Source: a marine bacterium B5-7
GTDB lineage: Bacteria; Pseudomonadota; Gammaproteobacteria; Arenicellales; CAJQKF01
NCBI GenBank assembly: GCA_021604525.1
Contig: BQJD01000003.1
Span: 76,242-140,241, forward strand
Length of the DNA stretch: 64,000 nt
Reading direction: 5' to 3'
The notes under the pieces were generated by a model. The model was not told the DNA's origin. It saw only the letters and a program-made list of their open reading frames with translations, and made no database searches. The first letter of the stretch is position 1, and every line of letters begins with the position of its first letter. A program made the translations under genes and the position numbers. This document shows, one piece after another, positions 49,413-61,469 of this stretch.

Positions 49413-51259
49413 TAGTCGAGCTCGAATTCGGTTTTCCAGCTTTCATCCTGCTCGATAGCAGACTGATCGGTTTTTGCCAGCAGGAAGTTTTCCAGCACGA
49501 GGTAGTCCATTTCTGTACGCATGAAGCATCGATAAGCATCCTCAGGGGAGCAGACAATTGGCTCGCCGCGGACATTAAACGATGTGTTGATTAATACCGG
49601 GCAGCCCGTGCGCAGCTTGAACGCATCGATCAGCGCATAGAAACGTGGGTTGGTTTCTTTATGAATCGTCTGGATCCGCGCCGAATAATCCACATGTGTG
49701 ATAGCCGGAATTTGTGATCGTGTGAAATTCAGCTTGTCGATGCCGAATGCCTTGGTCTGAGCCTCGGTAATTTCAAGACGCTTGTCCTCGGCAATGGGCG
49801 CGACAATCAGCATGTAGGGGCTGGGCCTGTCCAGATCGAACCAGTTACTGACCTCTTCAGCTTGCACAGCCGGTGCGAAGGGCCGGAACGATTCACGGTA
49901 CTTGATCTTAAGATTCATTACCGATTGCATCTTTGGTGAACGTGGGTCACCGATTATCGATCGGCCGCCGAGTGCCCGCGGCCCAAACTCCATGCGCCCG
50001 CTGTACCAGCCGACGACGTGTTCGCTATCGAGAATTTCGGCCAAACGCGGCATCAGTTCACTATCATCAAGTTCCACAAATGGCACATCATTTTGTTGCA
50101 GATACTCCCTGATCTCACTCCGTTCGGGACGCGGTCCGAGATAGGCGCCGTGCATTGCATCACTGCCGTTAACATGGCGCGGCTTGCCGAGATGTTCATG
50201 CCAGGTACTTAAGGCCGCGCCCAGTGCGCCGCCCGCATCTCCCGCAGCCGGTTGAATCCAGATGTCCTTGAACGGACCCTCACGAAGTATCCGCCCATTC
50301 GATACGCAATTGAGTGCAACTCCACCAGCGAGGCATAAGTTATCCATTCCGGTTTCATCGAATACGGTACGTGCGAGCCGCATGACAACTTCTTCGGTTA
50401 CTGCCTGGATAGAGCGGGCGATATCCATTTCACGCTGTGAAATCGGTGTTTCCGGGGTGCGTGGCGCCCCACCGAATAGCGCATTGAAGCGCTTGTTGGT
50501 CATGGTCAGGCCCGCGGCGTAATTGAAGTAACGCATATCGAGACGAAACGTGCCGTCGTCTTTAAGATCCATCAGATTATCGAGAATAACGTCCGTATAG
50601 CGGGGTTCGCCGTAAGGTGCGAGGCCCATCAGTTTGTACTCACCGGAATTCACCTTGAATCCGGTGTAGTAGGTGAATGCCGAATACAACAGGCCAAGAG
50701 AATGAGGGAAGTCGATCTCCCACAGTGGCTTCAGTTCCCGACCTTCGCCACTCCACACAGAGGTGGTTGCCCACTCTCCAACACCATCGAGACACAATAC
50801 TGCAGCGCTTTCAAATGGGCTCGGATAGAACGCCGAAGCGGCATGAGATTCATGATGCGCGTTAAACAGCAGAGGTGGCAGGCTGTTTTTATCGATACCA
50901 CCGAGTGCCGCCAGTTCCTCTTTGAGTGTGTTTTTTAAAAACAGTTTTTCTTTAAGCCAAATCGGCATGGCTGTCAGGAATGAGCGAAAACCCTCAGGTG
51001 CGTAAGAAAGATAGGTTTCAAGCAGGCGTTCGAATTTGACCAGCGGCTTGTCGTAGAACGTGATGTACGTCAGGTCTTTAAAACCAATGCCGGCCGTGTC
51101 GAGGCAAGATTCGATTGCATGCCGGGGAAAACCTGCGTCGTGTTTCTTTCGACTGAATCGTTCTTCCTGGGTAGCCGCGGTGATCGCGCCATCGCTAACA
51201 ATAGCCGCTGCGCTATCGTGGTAATACGCAGATAATCCGAGAATGTGCGTGCTGGGCAT
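49412..51259 (-). CDS. NodU/TobZ/SxtI-family O-carbamoyltransferase
   Basis: A 615-residue enzyme that transfers a carbamoyl group from carbamoyl phosphate via an adenylate to a hydroxyl of a sugar or small molecule. N-terminal Kae1-like domain with the metal-binding HHESHAASAF and LDGVGEW, and C-terminal YrdC-like domain with FGPRALGGRSIIGDPR and NTSFNVRGEPIVC. The product substrate cannot be predicted. The context (with SxtJ, near no glycan genes) does not tell. It is separate from the catabolic carbamoyl system at 19-24 kb. Confidence 0.93.
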   Translation of the reverse strand: MPSTHILGLSAYYHDSAAAIVSDGAITAATQEERFSRKKHDAGFPRHAIESCLDTAGIGFKDLTYITFYDKPLVKFERLLETYLSYAPEGFRSFLTAMPIWLKEKLFLKNTLKEELAALGGIDKNSLPPLLFNAHHESHAASAFYPSPFESAAVLCLDGVGEWATTSVWSGEGRELKPLWEIDFPHSLGLLYSAFTYYTGFKVNSGEYKLMGLAPYGEPRYTDVILDNLMDLKDDGTFRLDMRYFNYAAGLTMTNKRFNALFGGAPRTPETPISQREMDIARSIQAVTEEVVMRLARTVFDETGMDNLCLAGGVALNCVSNGRILREGPFKDIWIQPAAGDAGGALGAALSTWHEHLGKPRHVNGSDAMHGAYLGPRPERSEIREYLQQNDVPFVELDDSELMPRLAEILDSEHVVGWYSGRMEFGPRALGGRSIIGDPRSPKMQSVMNLKIKYRESFRPFAPAVQAEEVSNWFDLDRPSPYMLIVAPIAEDKRLEITEAQTKAFGIDKLNFTRSQIPAITHVDYSARIQTIHKETNPRFYALIDAFKLRTGCPVLINTSFNVRGEPIVCSPEDAYRCFMRTEMDYLVLENFLLAKTDQSAIEQDESWKTEFELD

Positions 51260-51376
51260 GGGGTCGTCCTGCGTGCCGATCCGGTAGAAGTGTGTAATTG
51301 TAATGAGGGTGAGAAGATAATTAGTACGCGTATTATAAACCGCTGGGAATGACAGTGGCGATCTACTACTCGCGAA

Positions 51377-52435
51377 TTAACCTGTGTCTCGATTAATCTC
51401 TAATTGATCATCAAAATATTCAGTTATACGCTTGTCAAGCCAGCAACCACTCAAACCTGGAAACTTGCTATCGATGAAGCCGACATGGCCGCCTTTGGGA
51501 AAAATATCGGCTCTGATCGAATCACTAAATTCGTCCTTGTCAGGAACGGTGTCCACTGTCATGAACGGGTCATCGAGAGAATGGATAATTAATGTCGGGG
51601 ACTGAATTCTTGACAAGTATTGGCGACAACTGCATCTGGCATAGTAGTGTTCGGCATTGGCGAAGCCGTTTAGCGGCGCAGTCAAGGCATTGTCGAATTG
51701 ACGAAACTCACCCGCCTCCAAAGCTGCTTCAAGATTGATTCGACCCTTGAAAAGACGTCTCCGAAGGCGAGTAGAAGACTTAAGGTCTGACAACAGTTTA
51801 TATTGATAAATCTTTGAAAAACCTCTGTTCATCCGATCTGCAGTCTGTCCCAGAAGGAATGGCACGGATACTGCTGCCGCTGCCCTGATGCGCGCCTTTT
51901 CAGGATATTCACCAAGCCATTTCAAGAGTAGATTTCCTCCTAATGAATAGCCCACGCAGACAATGGGTGTAGCGGTAAATCTTGTCTTGATTTGACGAAT
52001 TAAATAATCCAGATCTTCAGTATGACCTGAATGATAGGTGCGTGGTCGCCGGTTAGGGCGGCCACTGGCGCCGCGCATGTTTAATGCGGCGATACGATAA
52101 CCGGCAGTATTGAGCCGATGCGCCAGGCCACGAATATATGGCGACCTCGAGTGACCCCCCAATCCGTGTATAAGGATGGCGATTGCCCGTGGGTTATTGT
52201 GATGAATCCAGTCGACGTCAACAAAATCGCCATCAGGCAGGTCAAGTACCTCGCGTTGGTAGCGAAGCCGGGGCAGACGTCGTGAAAGCTGTGGCCAGAG
52301 GGTTTGCAGATGTGGCCCGGGACACCACCAGGCCGACCTGAACGGGTCGGTTGTACTGCTGTTGTCGATTTTGGCGACTTGTATTCCGGTTGGAAGACCA
52401 GAATTTTCTCTAATTTCCTTGCCGCAGCTACTCAC
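51377..52435 (-). CDS. YheT-family alpha/beta hydrolase
   Basis: A 352-residue serine hydrolase. Motifs: WWCPGPHLQTLWPQL near the N terminus, LIHGLGGHSRSPYI, AALNMRGASGRPNR, and nucleophile CVGYSLGGNLLLKWLGE. The C-terminal GHVGF includes the catalytic His. Family members are YheT of E. coli and eukaryotic ABHD1/3 enzymes; substrate is unknown. The first 30 residues are family-unlike, so the start may be internal. Confidence 0.9.
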   Translation of the reverse strand: MSSCGKEIRENSGLPTGIQVAKIDNSSTTDPFRSAWWCPGPHLQTLWPQLSRRLPRLRYQREVLDLPDGDFVDVDWIHHNNPRAIAILIHGLGGHSRSPYIRGLAHRLNTAGYRIAALNMRGASGRPNRRPRTYHSGHTEDLDYLIRQIKTRFTATPIVCVGYSLGGNLLLKWLGEYPEKARIRAAAAVSVPFLLGQTADRMNRGFSKIYQYKLLSDLKSSTRLRRRLFKGRINLEAALEAGEFRQFDNALTAPLNGFANAEHYYARCSCRQYLSRIQSPTLIIHSLDDPFMTVDTVPDKDEFSDSIRADIFPKGGHVGFIDSKFPGLSGCWLDKRITEYFDDQLEINRDTG

Positions 52436-52518
52436 GATATATCATCCGGATGTCTTTTGCTGGACGACCCGGATGTTTGCAGTGCCTGTGAGGTATGAAC
52501 CGGTCAAAATAGCCGGGC

Positions 52519-52962
52519 TCAGGCAAGTTGTTTTTCGCGTATCTCCGAAAGTGTCTTGCAGTCGATGCACTGCGTCGCAGTGGGGCGGGCCTCAAGGCGG
52601 CGAATTCCGATCTCGACACCACAGGTCTCGCAGAAACCGTATTCACGGGAGTCGATCAGTCCCAGGGCTTCATCGATTTTCTTGACCAGTTTACGCTCAC
52701 GATCCCGTGTGCGAAGTTCAAGCGAGCGATCGGTTTCCTGGGAAGCGCGGTCGTTGGGATCGGGCAAATTGGATGCCTCGTCCTGCATATTGGTGACAGT
52801 TCGACTGGTTTCGCTGTATAAATCATCGCGCCAGGCTTTGAGAATGGCGCGGAAATGGTCCTCTTGCGCCGGATTCATGAATTCCTCACCGCGCTTCGGC
52901 TTATAAGGTTTGATCCCGTGGATCAACTCATCGGTAGCTTTCTTTTTCGAAGCTGAAGGCAT
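52519..52962 (-). CDS. dksA: RNA polymerase-binding transcription factor DksA
   Basis: A 147-residue regulator that binds the secondary channel of RNA polymerase with ppGpp. The coiled coil carries the acidic tip (DEASNLPDPNDRASQETDRSLE) and the four-cysteine zinc finger reads CETCGVEIG and CIDCKTLSE. Full length and typical. Confidence 0.97.
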   Translation of the reverse strand: MPSASKKKATDELIHGIKPYKPKRGEEFMNPAQEDHFRAILKAWRDDLYSETSRTVTNMQDEASNLPDPNDRASQETDRSLELRTRDRERKLVKKIDEALGLIDSREYGFCETCGVEIGIRRLEARPTATQCIDCKTLSEIREKQLA

Positions 52963-53129
52963 GCGCTAAACTCCGTTAAGCGAAGAACAATTTGAGGCGA
53001 GGACAGCGAGTATACGTTGCCCGGAATTTAAAAAACGCCACTTTATACCAGAGCGAAAATCCCTTCGCAAGCTATATTGTTGAGCTGTGCAAAGATTGAA
53101 TCAACCCATCAGGACATCATAGGAAACTA

Positions 53130-53738
53130 TTGAAAACCATGCAATTAAGATACTCAAAAACTTCACCCTACGTTCGCAAGGTACGCGTTGTCGCTATCGA
53201 GACGGGTCTTGATGCGCTGATTGATCTGGTTGAAACGGATCCGCATGACCACAATACTGATCTTGGTGAGGTAAATCCACTCGGCAAGGTGCCGACCCTG
53301 ATAGCAGACGATGGAATGGTCTTATTCGACTCGCCTGTCATTTGCGAATATCTCGATAGTCTTCATGGCGGCGCCCGAGTCGTGCCGGTAGCAACAGCAT
53401 CGCATTGGCTCGTACAGCGAATGCAATCGGTGGGTGACGGTATCATGGATGCTGCCGTTGCTGCTGTCATGGAAGGCAGGCGGCCGATTGAGGAACAATC
53501 GCCCGGTCATATCGCACGTCAAAAGGACAAGATAAACAGGGCTATTGAATGGCTCGATTCACATTTAAGCGATTTATCCGGCACACTGAATCTCGGTCAG
53601 ATCAGTGTTTCCTGCGCATTGGCCTACCTCGATTTTCGTTTGGCTGATCTGGGCTGGCGAGACGGACACGACGCCCTTGGCCAATGGCAGGCGATGATGG
53701 TCGAACGACCATCAATGAAGATGACCCGGCCCGAATAG
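53130..53738 (+). CDS. Glutathione S-transferase family protein
   Basis: A 202-residue GST. The N-terminal thioredoxin fold shows SPYVRKVRVVAIETGL, PLGKVPTLI (cis-Pro) and FDSPVICEYLD. TTG 53130 has AGGA 5 bases upstream and gives three extra residues; ATG 53139 is the family start. The C-terminal helical domain ends in RPSMKMTRPE. Subfamily and substrate not assignable. It is upstream of smc. Confidence 0.9.
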   Translation: MKTMQLRYSKTSPYVRKVRVVAIETGLDALIDLVETDPHDHNTDLGEVNPLGKVPTLIADDGMVLFDSPVICEYLDSLHGGARVVPVATASHWLVQRMQSVGDGIMDAAVAAVMEGRRPIEEQSPGHIARQKDKINRAIEWLDSHLSDLSGTLNLGQISVSCALAYLDFRLADLGWRDGHDALGQWQAMMVERPSMKMTRPE

Positions 53739-53803
53739 GATAACGGTTACGAACTGCCACTACATGTTCGGCTCGAACACCTCAATCTCATCTTTGTAAC
53801 ATG

Positions 53804-53841
53804 TATAATCCGGCGTTTTAATTAGCCGGGAAGCAACGCCG
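53804..53841 (+). promoter_or_regulatory. Candidate promoter -10 and alternative hairpins in the smc leader
   Basis: TATAAT at 53804-53809 is followed by two mutually exclusive stems: CCGGC (53810-53814) with GCCGG (53825-53829), or CGGCGTT (53811-53817) with AACGCCG (53835-53841). The leader to the smc ATG is about 100 bases. No good -35 was found. Confidence 0.4.
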
Positions 53842-53920
53842 TTGTCGTCTCAATACGATGCCGGGGAAACAATCACGGTAAACATTATCCGCTTGGCACC
53901 GAACGCAAGGTTTGTACTGA

Positions 53921-56900
53921 ATGCGTCTTAAAAAGTTGAAGGTATCGGGGTTCAAATCCTTTGTGGACCCCACGCCGATTACTGTACCTGCAAACCTGGT
54001 TGGTATTGTTGGCCCTAACGGCTGTGGTAAGTCGAATGTCATTGATGCGGTGCGTTGGGTCATGGGTGAAAGCTCGGCCAAGACCCTTCGTGGCGACCAG
54101 ATGGCGGATGTTATTTTCAACGGTTCCACCAGCCGCAAGCCAGTTGGCAAGGCGTCTGTGGAACTGCTGTTTCATAACGACGACGGCAAGGTGCCGGAAA
54201 GTTACGCCAATTTCAGCGAGATCGGTATTCGCCGGACGCTGACACGCGATGGCAAATCGGAGTACTTTATTAATAATACCCGTGCCCGCCGGCGGGATAT
54301 TCAGGATATCTTTCGTGGCACCGGGCTTGGACCGCGCTCATATTCAATTATCGAGCAAGGCATGGTTACACGAATCATCGAATCCAAACCCGAGGATTTG
54401 CGTGGATTCGTCGAGGAAGCGGCTGGAATCTCGAAATATAAGGATCGCCGACGGGAAACCGAAAACCGCATTCGTCATACCCGCGAGAACCTCGAGCGGG
54501 TCGTGGATATTATTACCGAGCTTGATAAGCAGCTTCGCCGGCTACAACGCCAGTCCCAGGCGGCGCGTCGATACAAATCACTGAAAGAAAAAGAACATCA
54601 GGCAACTGGTGAGTTGTATTTGATGCGTCAGCGCGCTCTGGAGCAGCGCGCCGAGTCCCAGCAGCGAACCCTGGCTGAGATGGAGAATCGTTTGCAGGAG
54701 GCAATCGCTGAACAGCGTTCCCTGGAGCAGAATATTGAGGGCCTGCGGGTTGAAGCCAATGAACGTCGGGAAGAATTTAATCGTATCCAGGCCGGCTACT
54801 ATGAAGTGGGATCGAAGATATCGAATCTCGAACAACGTATCGAACATGAACGCCAGACACGACGTCAGCGTGAAGAGGATCTTCAGCGTCTAAACGCAAG
54901 TTTGACGGAGATAGAAACCGAGCGTGACTCCGACCGCGGCCGGCTCGAATCCATCCAACAGAAAATCACTGATCTCGAGGCTGATAGAGGTAACCATGCA
55001 AAGTCGCTGGATGCAGCGACCATAGCACTGCGTGAATGTGAAACGGAATTTTTACGTGTCCAGCAGGAATTCGAGGCTTTTAATACTGAAGCACTCATGC
55101 CCCAACGACAACTTGAGGTTCAACAGTCGGTAATAGATGAGCAGACCCGTCAGCAGATCCAGCTAAACCAGAGACTGGATCGTCTTGAATCCGAATGTAC
55201 CGAGTTGAAAGATCAGATTGAGGCGGCGGAGCCCTCCGCACTGCGAGAACAAGTTGCCAGGCACCGCGACGAGGTGGCTGCCACAGCACTCGGGCTCGAG
55301 AAAATCGAGACCGCCATCGCTGAACTTCGAGAGCAACTTGAGGGTGCCGTTAAAATCCATTCGGATCTTGCCCGCGAGCGTCATAGTGATGCAGCCCGTC
55401 TTGATTCTCTCAAGGAGATACAGGCTGCGGCACTGGGTGAAGGCGATGATGAATATCGTGCATGGGTTGATGCCCATGGACTCAATAACGCGATGCAACT
55501 GATTTCAACGCTGCAAGTCAACACCGGGTGGGAGCAGGCTGCCGATGCCGTTTTGGGTTCGTTGGTCAAAGCTATTGTCGCCGATCGATCCATCGATACA
55601 CTGGATTTGAGCAACGCCACAAGCAGTGATTTTTCCCTGGTGGAAGCCGCAATCAATGTTTCCGTAGTTGACGATAGTTCATTGTTGGCGTACCACGTTC
55701 GCTCAACGGATGCTGATATTCAAGCACTGATAGGCGATGTCCGGGTTGCCGAGACGCTTGCGGATGCGCTGAATGCACGCATTGCCTTGAATCCCGGTCA
55801 GATTATGGTGACACGCAATGGCCTGTTGGTGGGTCGGAACTGGATTCGACTGCCTGGTAGCCAGTCGAGCAAGTTAGGCATACTGGCACGTGAGGAAGAA
55901 ATACGTTCATTGGAACGCCGCATCGTCGATCTGGATACAAAGCTTGCACAACACGATCTCAAGATTCAGGCCTTTCGTGGACAACTTGCCAATAAAGAAG
56001 CTGAACGGGCCGAGCACAGTCAGGCATTGACGCGCTGCAATCGAGAGCACGCTGATTTGCAGAACTCCCTGGGTCAGCGGGAAGCCCGCCACAATCAACT
56101 GAGCCAGCGTCTGGAGCGATTTAGTGCAGATCGGGATGAACTGACCGCACAACTCAAACATTGCCAGAGCCGTATCGGTGACGCCTCCGAGATTCGTTCG
56201 AAGGCTGAGCAGGATGTGGCCCGATACGAAACCGAGCGTCATAACTGGCAATTACGTCGCCAGCAACTCTCGGAAGCAGTTGATGCAGCGCGCGAAAGAC
56301 ATCAGGAGTGTCGCGACGCCAAATATGAAGTGGATACCCGTTGGCAGTTGGAGTCATCCAGTCTGAAAGGTCTTGAAGAAGGACTCAAGCGACTGGAAAC
56401 GCGTCGTGGCGAGATGCGTTCGCAAGTAACCATGCTTGAAGATGCGTTGTCGGAATCAGCCTCACCGAAGGCGCCGCTCGATGAAGAACTGGCGGCCTTT
56501 GTAAAGCAGCGAGCGACGATTGAAAACGAGCTTAATCTGTCGCGACAGGAAAGTGAGCGGGTCGATCACGCAATCGGTGAAAAACAGCAGCATCTGCTAC
56601 GCACCGAACGTCTTGTAGAGCAACATCGCGAGTCGGTGAATCAACAGAAAATCGAAAATCGGGAAACTGAACTCAAGATACAGACACTGCTTGAGCAGGT
56701 GGGCGTGGGCAAACACGATTTATTGGCCCTGGCGGAGTCGTTGCCCGAAGACGCCAGTGAATCTGCATGGCGGGAACTCATAGAGTCGATTGTCGATCGC
56801 ATTGATAGAATCGGTCCAGTCAACCTCGTGGCTATCGAAGAATACGAAGAGCAATCGGAGCGTAAGACCTATCTTGATGCACAGCATGCCGACCTCACCA

Positions 56901-57424
56901 GCGCGCTGGATACCCTTGAAGAGGTGATTCGCAAGATCGATCGTGAAACACGCACACGATTCAAGGAAACATTCGATCAGCTCAACGAAGGGTTCAAAGC
57001 GTTTTTCCCGCAGCTTTTCGGTGGTGGTACAGCCTCGCTCGAATTGACGGAAAACGATTATCTGACCACCGGCGTGACCGTCATGGCGCGTCCTCCCGGA
57101 AAACGTAACAGCACGATCCACCTTCTTTCGGGTGGCGAAAAGGCGTTGACCGCCGTATCCTTGCTGTTTTCGCTGTTTAAGCTGAATCCTGCGCCTTTCT
57201 GTCTGCTTGATGAGGTAGATGCACCGCTTGATGACGCCAATGTAGAGCGCTACTGCCAAACGCTCAGAACTTTATCGGAGCACACACAACTATTGGTCAT
57301 CACACACAACAAGATCACGATGGAAGCGGCTGATGTACTGATCGGCGTGACGATGTCGGAGCCTGGCGTGTCGCGGCTCGTCGCTGTTGATATCGAAGAG
57401 GCCGTTAAAATGGCGGCCAATTAA
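53921..57424 (+). CDS. smc: Chromosome partition protein SMC
   Basis: A 1167-residue condensin ATPase. N-terminal Walker A is GPNGCGKSNVIDAV, then a long coiled coil (about 170-490), a hinge (about 500-650), the returning coil, and a C-terminal head with signature LLSGGEKALTAVSLL and Walker B CLLDEVDAPLDDANV. Many gammaproteobacteria use MukBEF instead; presence of SMC upstream of zipA is standard outside Enterobacterales. The zipA ATG follows one base after the stop. Confidence 0.97.
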   Translation: MRLKKLKVSGFKSFVDPTPITVPANLVGIVGPNGCGKSNVIDAVRWVMGESSAKTLRGDQMADVIFNGSTSRKPVGKASVELLFHNDDGKVPESYANFSEIGIRRTLTRDGKSEYFINNTRARRRDIQDIFRGTGLGPRSYSIIEQGMVTRIIESKPEDLRGFVEEAAGISKYKDRRRETENRIRHTRENLERVVDIITELDKQLRRLQRQSQAARRYKSLKEKEHQATGELYLMRQRALEQRAESQQRTLAEMENRLQEAIAEQRSLEQNIEGLRVEANERREEFNRIQAGYYEVGSKISNLEQRIEHERQTRRQREEDLQRLNASLTEIETERDSDRGRLESIQQKITDLEADRGNHAKSLDAATIALRECETEFLRVQQEFEAFNTEALMPQRQLEVQQSVIDEQTRQQIQLNQRLDRLESECTELKDQIEAAEPSALREQVARHRDEVAATALGLEKIETAIAELREQLEGAVKIHSDLARERHSDAARLDSLKEIQAAALGEGDDEYRAWVDAHGLNNAMQLISTLQVNTGWEQAADAVLGSLVKAIVADRSIDTLDLSNATSSDFSLVEAAINVSVVDDSSLLAYHVRSTDADIQALIGDVRVAETLADALNARIALNPGQIMVTRNGLLVGRNWIRLPGSQSSKLGILAREEEIRSLERRIVDLDTKLAQHDLKIQAFRGQLANKEAERAEHSQALTRCNREHADLQNSLGQREARHNQLSQRLERFSADRDELTAQLKHCQSRIGDASEIRSKAEQDVARYETERHNWQLRRQQLSEAVDAARERHQECRDAKYEVDTRWQLESSSLKGLEEGLKRLETRRGEMRSQVTMLEDALSESASPKAPLDEELAAFVKQRATIENELNLSRQESERVDHAIGEKQQHLLRTERLVEQHRESVNQQKIENRETELKIQTLLEQVGVGKHDLLALAESLPEDASESAWRELIESIVDRIDRIGPVNLVAIEEYEEQSERKTYLDAQHADLTSALDTLEEVIRKIDRETRTRFKETFDQLNEGFKAFFPQLFGGGTASLELTENDYLTTGVTVMARPPGKRNSTIHLLSGGEKALTAVSLLFSLFKLNPAPFCLLDEVDAPLDDANVERYCQTLRTLSEHTQLLVITHNKITMEAADVLIGVTMSEPGVSRLVAVDIEEAVKMAAN

Positions 57425-57425
57425 G

Positions 57426-58652
57426 ATGGAACTCATGCCAGCCTTGATTCTGCTCGGAATTGGAGCGCTTGCGCTGGTAATCGCGGTGTCGTTATTCAAG
57501 GAACAAATCGCAAAATGGTGGCATCAGCAATCAAACAGTGGCGATGAGACATCCAGTTTCGGTGGTTTGATACGTTCCCGCGATTTCTTTTTTGATAAAG
57601 GTAGTGTTAAACACGGAGATGAGCCGGTTCTCGGTAGACTTGAAGAAGATGCTTATGATAACGGTGACAATCTCCTTGATCCGGTGGTTGAGCGAGAATC
57701 ACCTGAAGACGAAGTATTCGACGATCTGTTAGCCACAGATGAAATTGAAGAGCTTGCCGATCATGCCATTGAGCAATCGGTAAGCGGAACTGACCTTCAA
57801 GACCTTGATGAAAAACCATCAGTTATCAATGTTCGCCAACTGGATTACTGGGTTCGCATAGTGGGTGAAGAGCCGGTGGATCGCGACGCGATTTTGTCGA
57901 TCTATCGGCAACAGGAATATTTGATGGAACGCACTCATGGTATTCACGGACGCGCGCTCGGAAGCGGCGAATGGTGCAATGTTGAGAAGGAGCCTGCGTC
58001 AACCAGTTTTACAGACCTCGTACTCACCGTGCAGTTATGTGACCGAACCGGACCCGCTGATGAATCGGAGCTTACGCGGTTTAACAATCTGGTATTCAGC
58101 CTGTCGGAAAGTCTGGATCGCAAATTCAAGTTTCAATGTTCAGTTGAAGAGGCATTGGAGCGTGCCCGGATACTGGATCGCTTTTGTCAGGAAAACGATG
58201 TGCTCGCAATTATCAACATCTGTGGGGAAGGTGATCGTCAGTTTCGCGGACCGGAAGTTTTGCGTGCGGTGGAAGGTAGTGGCATGCGCTATGGCGATAT
58301 GAAAATGTTTCATGGCCCGGAGAGTACCGCCAGCGAACCACTCTATAGTCTTGCCAATATGGTCAAGCCCGGTGTGTTCGAGTTGGAAAAAATGAAGGAC
58401 TTCACCACACCAGGGCTCACCATGTTCATGAGTGTCCCGCGTTGTGCAAACCCGGGTGATGTCTTCTCACGAATGGCGTATGTTGCCGGCAAGATTTCAA
58501 GGCAACTCGGTGGTGTTATGCTCGATCAAAAGCAGCAGCCACTTGATGAGGCGGAAATCAAGCAGATCAGGCGGCAAGTAGACGATATGGACCGTTCAAT
58601 GACGGAGCAGGGCTTGCGTCCTGGTAGCGAAGAAGCACTGCGCCTCTTTTAG
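57426..58652 (+). CDS. zipA: Cell division protein ZipA
   Basis: A 408-residue bitopic inner-membrane protein anchoring FtsZ. One N-terminal helix (MPALILLGIGALALVIAVSLF), an acidic variable linker (to about residue 160), and the C-terminal FtsZ-binding domain (PGVFELEKMKDFTTPGLTMFMSVPRCANP). The start is 57426, two bases after smc. ZipA is limited to Gammaproteobacteria, a strong taxonomic marker here. Confidence 0.95.
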   Translation: MELMPALILLGIGALALVIAVSLFKEQIAKWWHQQSNSGDETSSFGGLIRSRDFFFDKGSVKHGDEPVLGRLEEDAYDNGDNLLDPVVERESPEDEVFDDLLATDEIEELADHAIEQSVSGTDLQDLDEKPSVINVRQLDYWVRIVGEEPVDRDAILSIYRQQEYLMERTHGIHGRALGSGEWCNVEKEPASTSFTDLVLTVQLCDRTGPADESELTRFNNLVFSLSESLDRKFKFQCSVEEALERARILDRFCQENDVLAIINICGEGDRQFRGPEVLRAVEGSGMRYGDMKMFHGPESTASEPLYSLANMVKPGVFELEKMKDFTTPGLTMFMSVPRCANPGDVFSRMAYVAGKISRQLGGVMLDQKQQPLDEAEIKQIRRQVDDMDRSMTEQGLRPGSEEALRLF

Positions 58653-58782
58653 CCAGCGTTGTTCGAGTATTCGTTAAGACACAACGACTGTATTGGCTGT
58701 CCTATATCGTGTCTTTAAATGGTAGCTTTTTTATAAAGCAAACTAATTCATGCGATGTTGTATCGAACTCCGGTAAATTTGA

Positions 58783-60819
<2,037 letters not shown>

Positions 60820-60912
60820 ACCCCTGCCACCAAGTATTTTCATCCTGACGCATGGACTCTGATCTCCTGATCCAGTTTCATCATTTTTTGATTGATAGCC
60901 AGTCATCATGCA

Positions 60913-61380
60913 TCAGGGCGCGGTACTCGCTGAAGCAAATTTAGCCAGTGCGCCGGCAACCTTATCAAAAACTTCGTCGCAGCCGGTCACGCCATGACGG
61001 GCTTTTATATATGCAGGGTCGTTATAAGCCAACCACACCTGACCGGAGATATCCTCCCAGATAAGCATCTTCTGTGGTAAATCGATAGCCACTGTTCTTT
61101 GACAATTCATCAATGGTGTACCAATCTTTGGGTTACCAAAGATCACTTGTGTAGTGGGAGGAAAAGTAAGTCCCGATTTTTCTGCGCCGGCAGCATGGTC
61201 GATCCGGTTGAAAACGACCATTCCCTTATCATTAAGCACAGCTACAAGTTTGTCGGCAGTTTCCTGTACGCTGTGTGGGCTTTTTACGGTAACCAAACCA
61301 TCACTGCCAGCGAATGTCAGTGACGGTAATAACAGTAGAGTAAGAAGAATAGCCAGGATTTGATTGCTGAAAGATCTCAT
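60913..61380 (-). CDS. DUF302-domain secreted protein
   Basis: A 155-residue protein with a signal peptide (LLTLLLLPSLTFAGSDG). The DUF302 core includes SVQETADKLVAVLNDKGMVVFNRIDHAAGA, IFGNPKIGTPLMNC and LPQKMLIWEDISGQVWLAYNDPAYI. Likely periplasmic; the family's biochemical function is unknown. It is divergent from a DUF4864 gene. Confidence 0.92.
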   Translation of the reverse strand: MRSFSNQILAILLTLLLLPSLTFAGSDGLVTVKSPHSVQETADKLVAVLNDKGMVVFNRIDHAAGAEKSGLTFPPTTQVIFGNPKIGTPLMNCQRTVAIDLPQKMLIWEDISGQVWLAYNDPAYIKARHGVTGCDEVFDKVAGALAKFASASTAP

Positions 61381-61469
61381 ATCAAATTCTCAAAGTTGAT
61401 ATTTGGATGGCCAGTATATCAAAGTGTAAATTTTGAGCATGAATATCTATTCTGATGAGGATGATCAGC

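Noticed and set aside
49412-51259. Linking the SxtI-type carbamoyltransferase to the catabolic carbamoyl system
   Set aside because: It lies 25 kb away, is of a biosynthetic family, and uses rather than makes carbamoyl phosphate.
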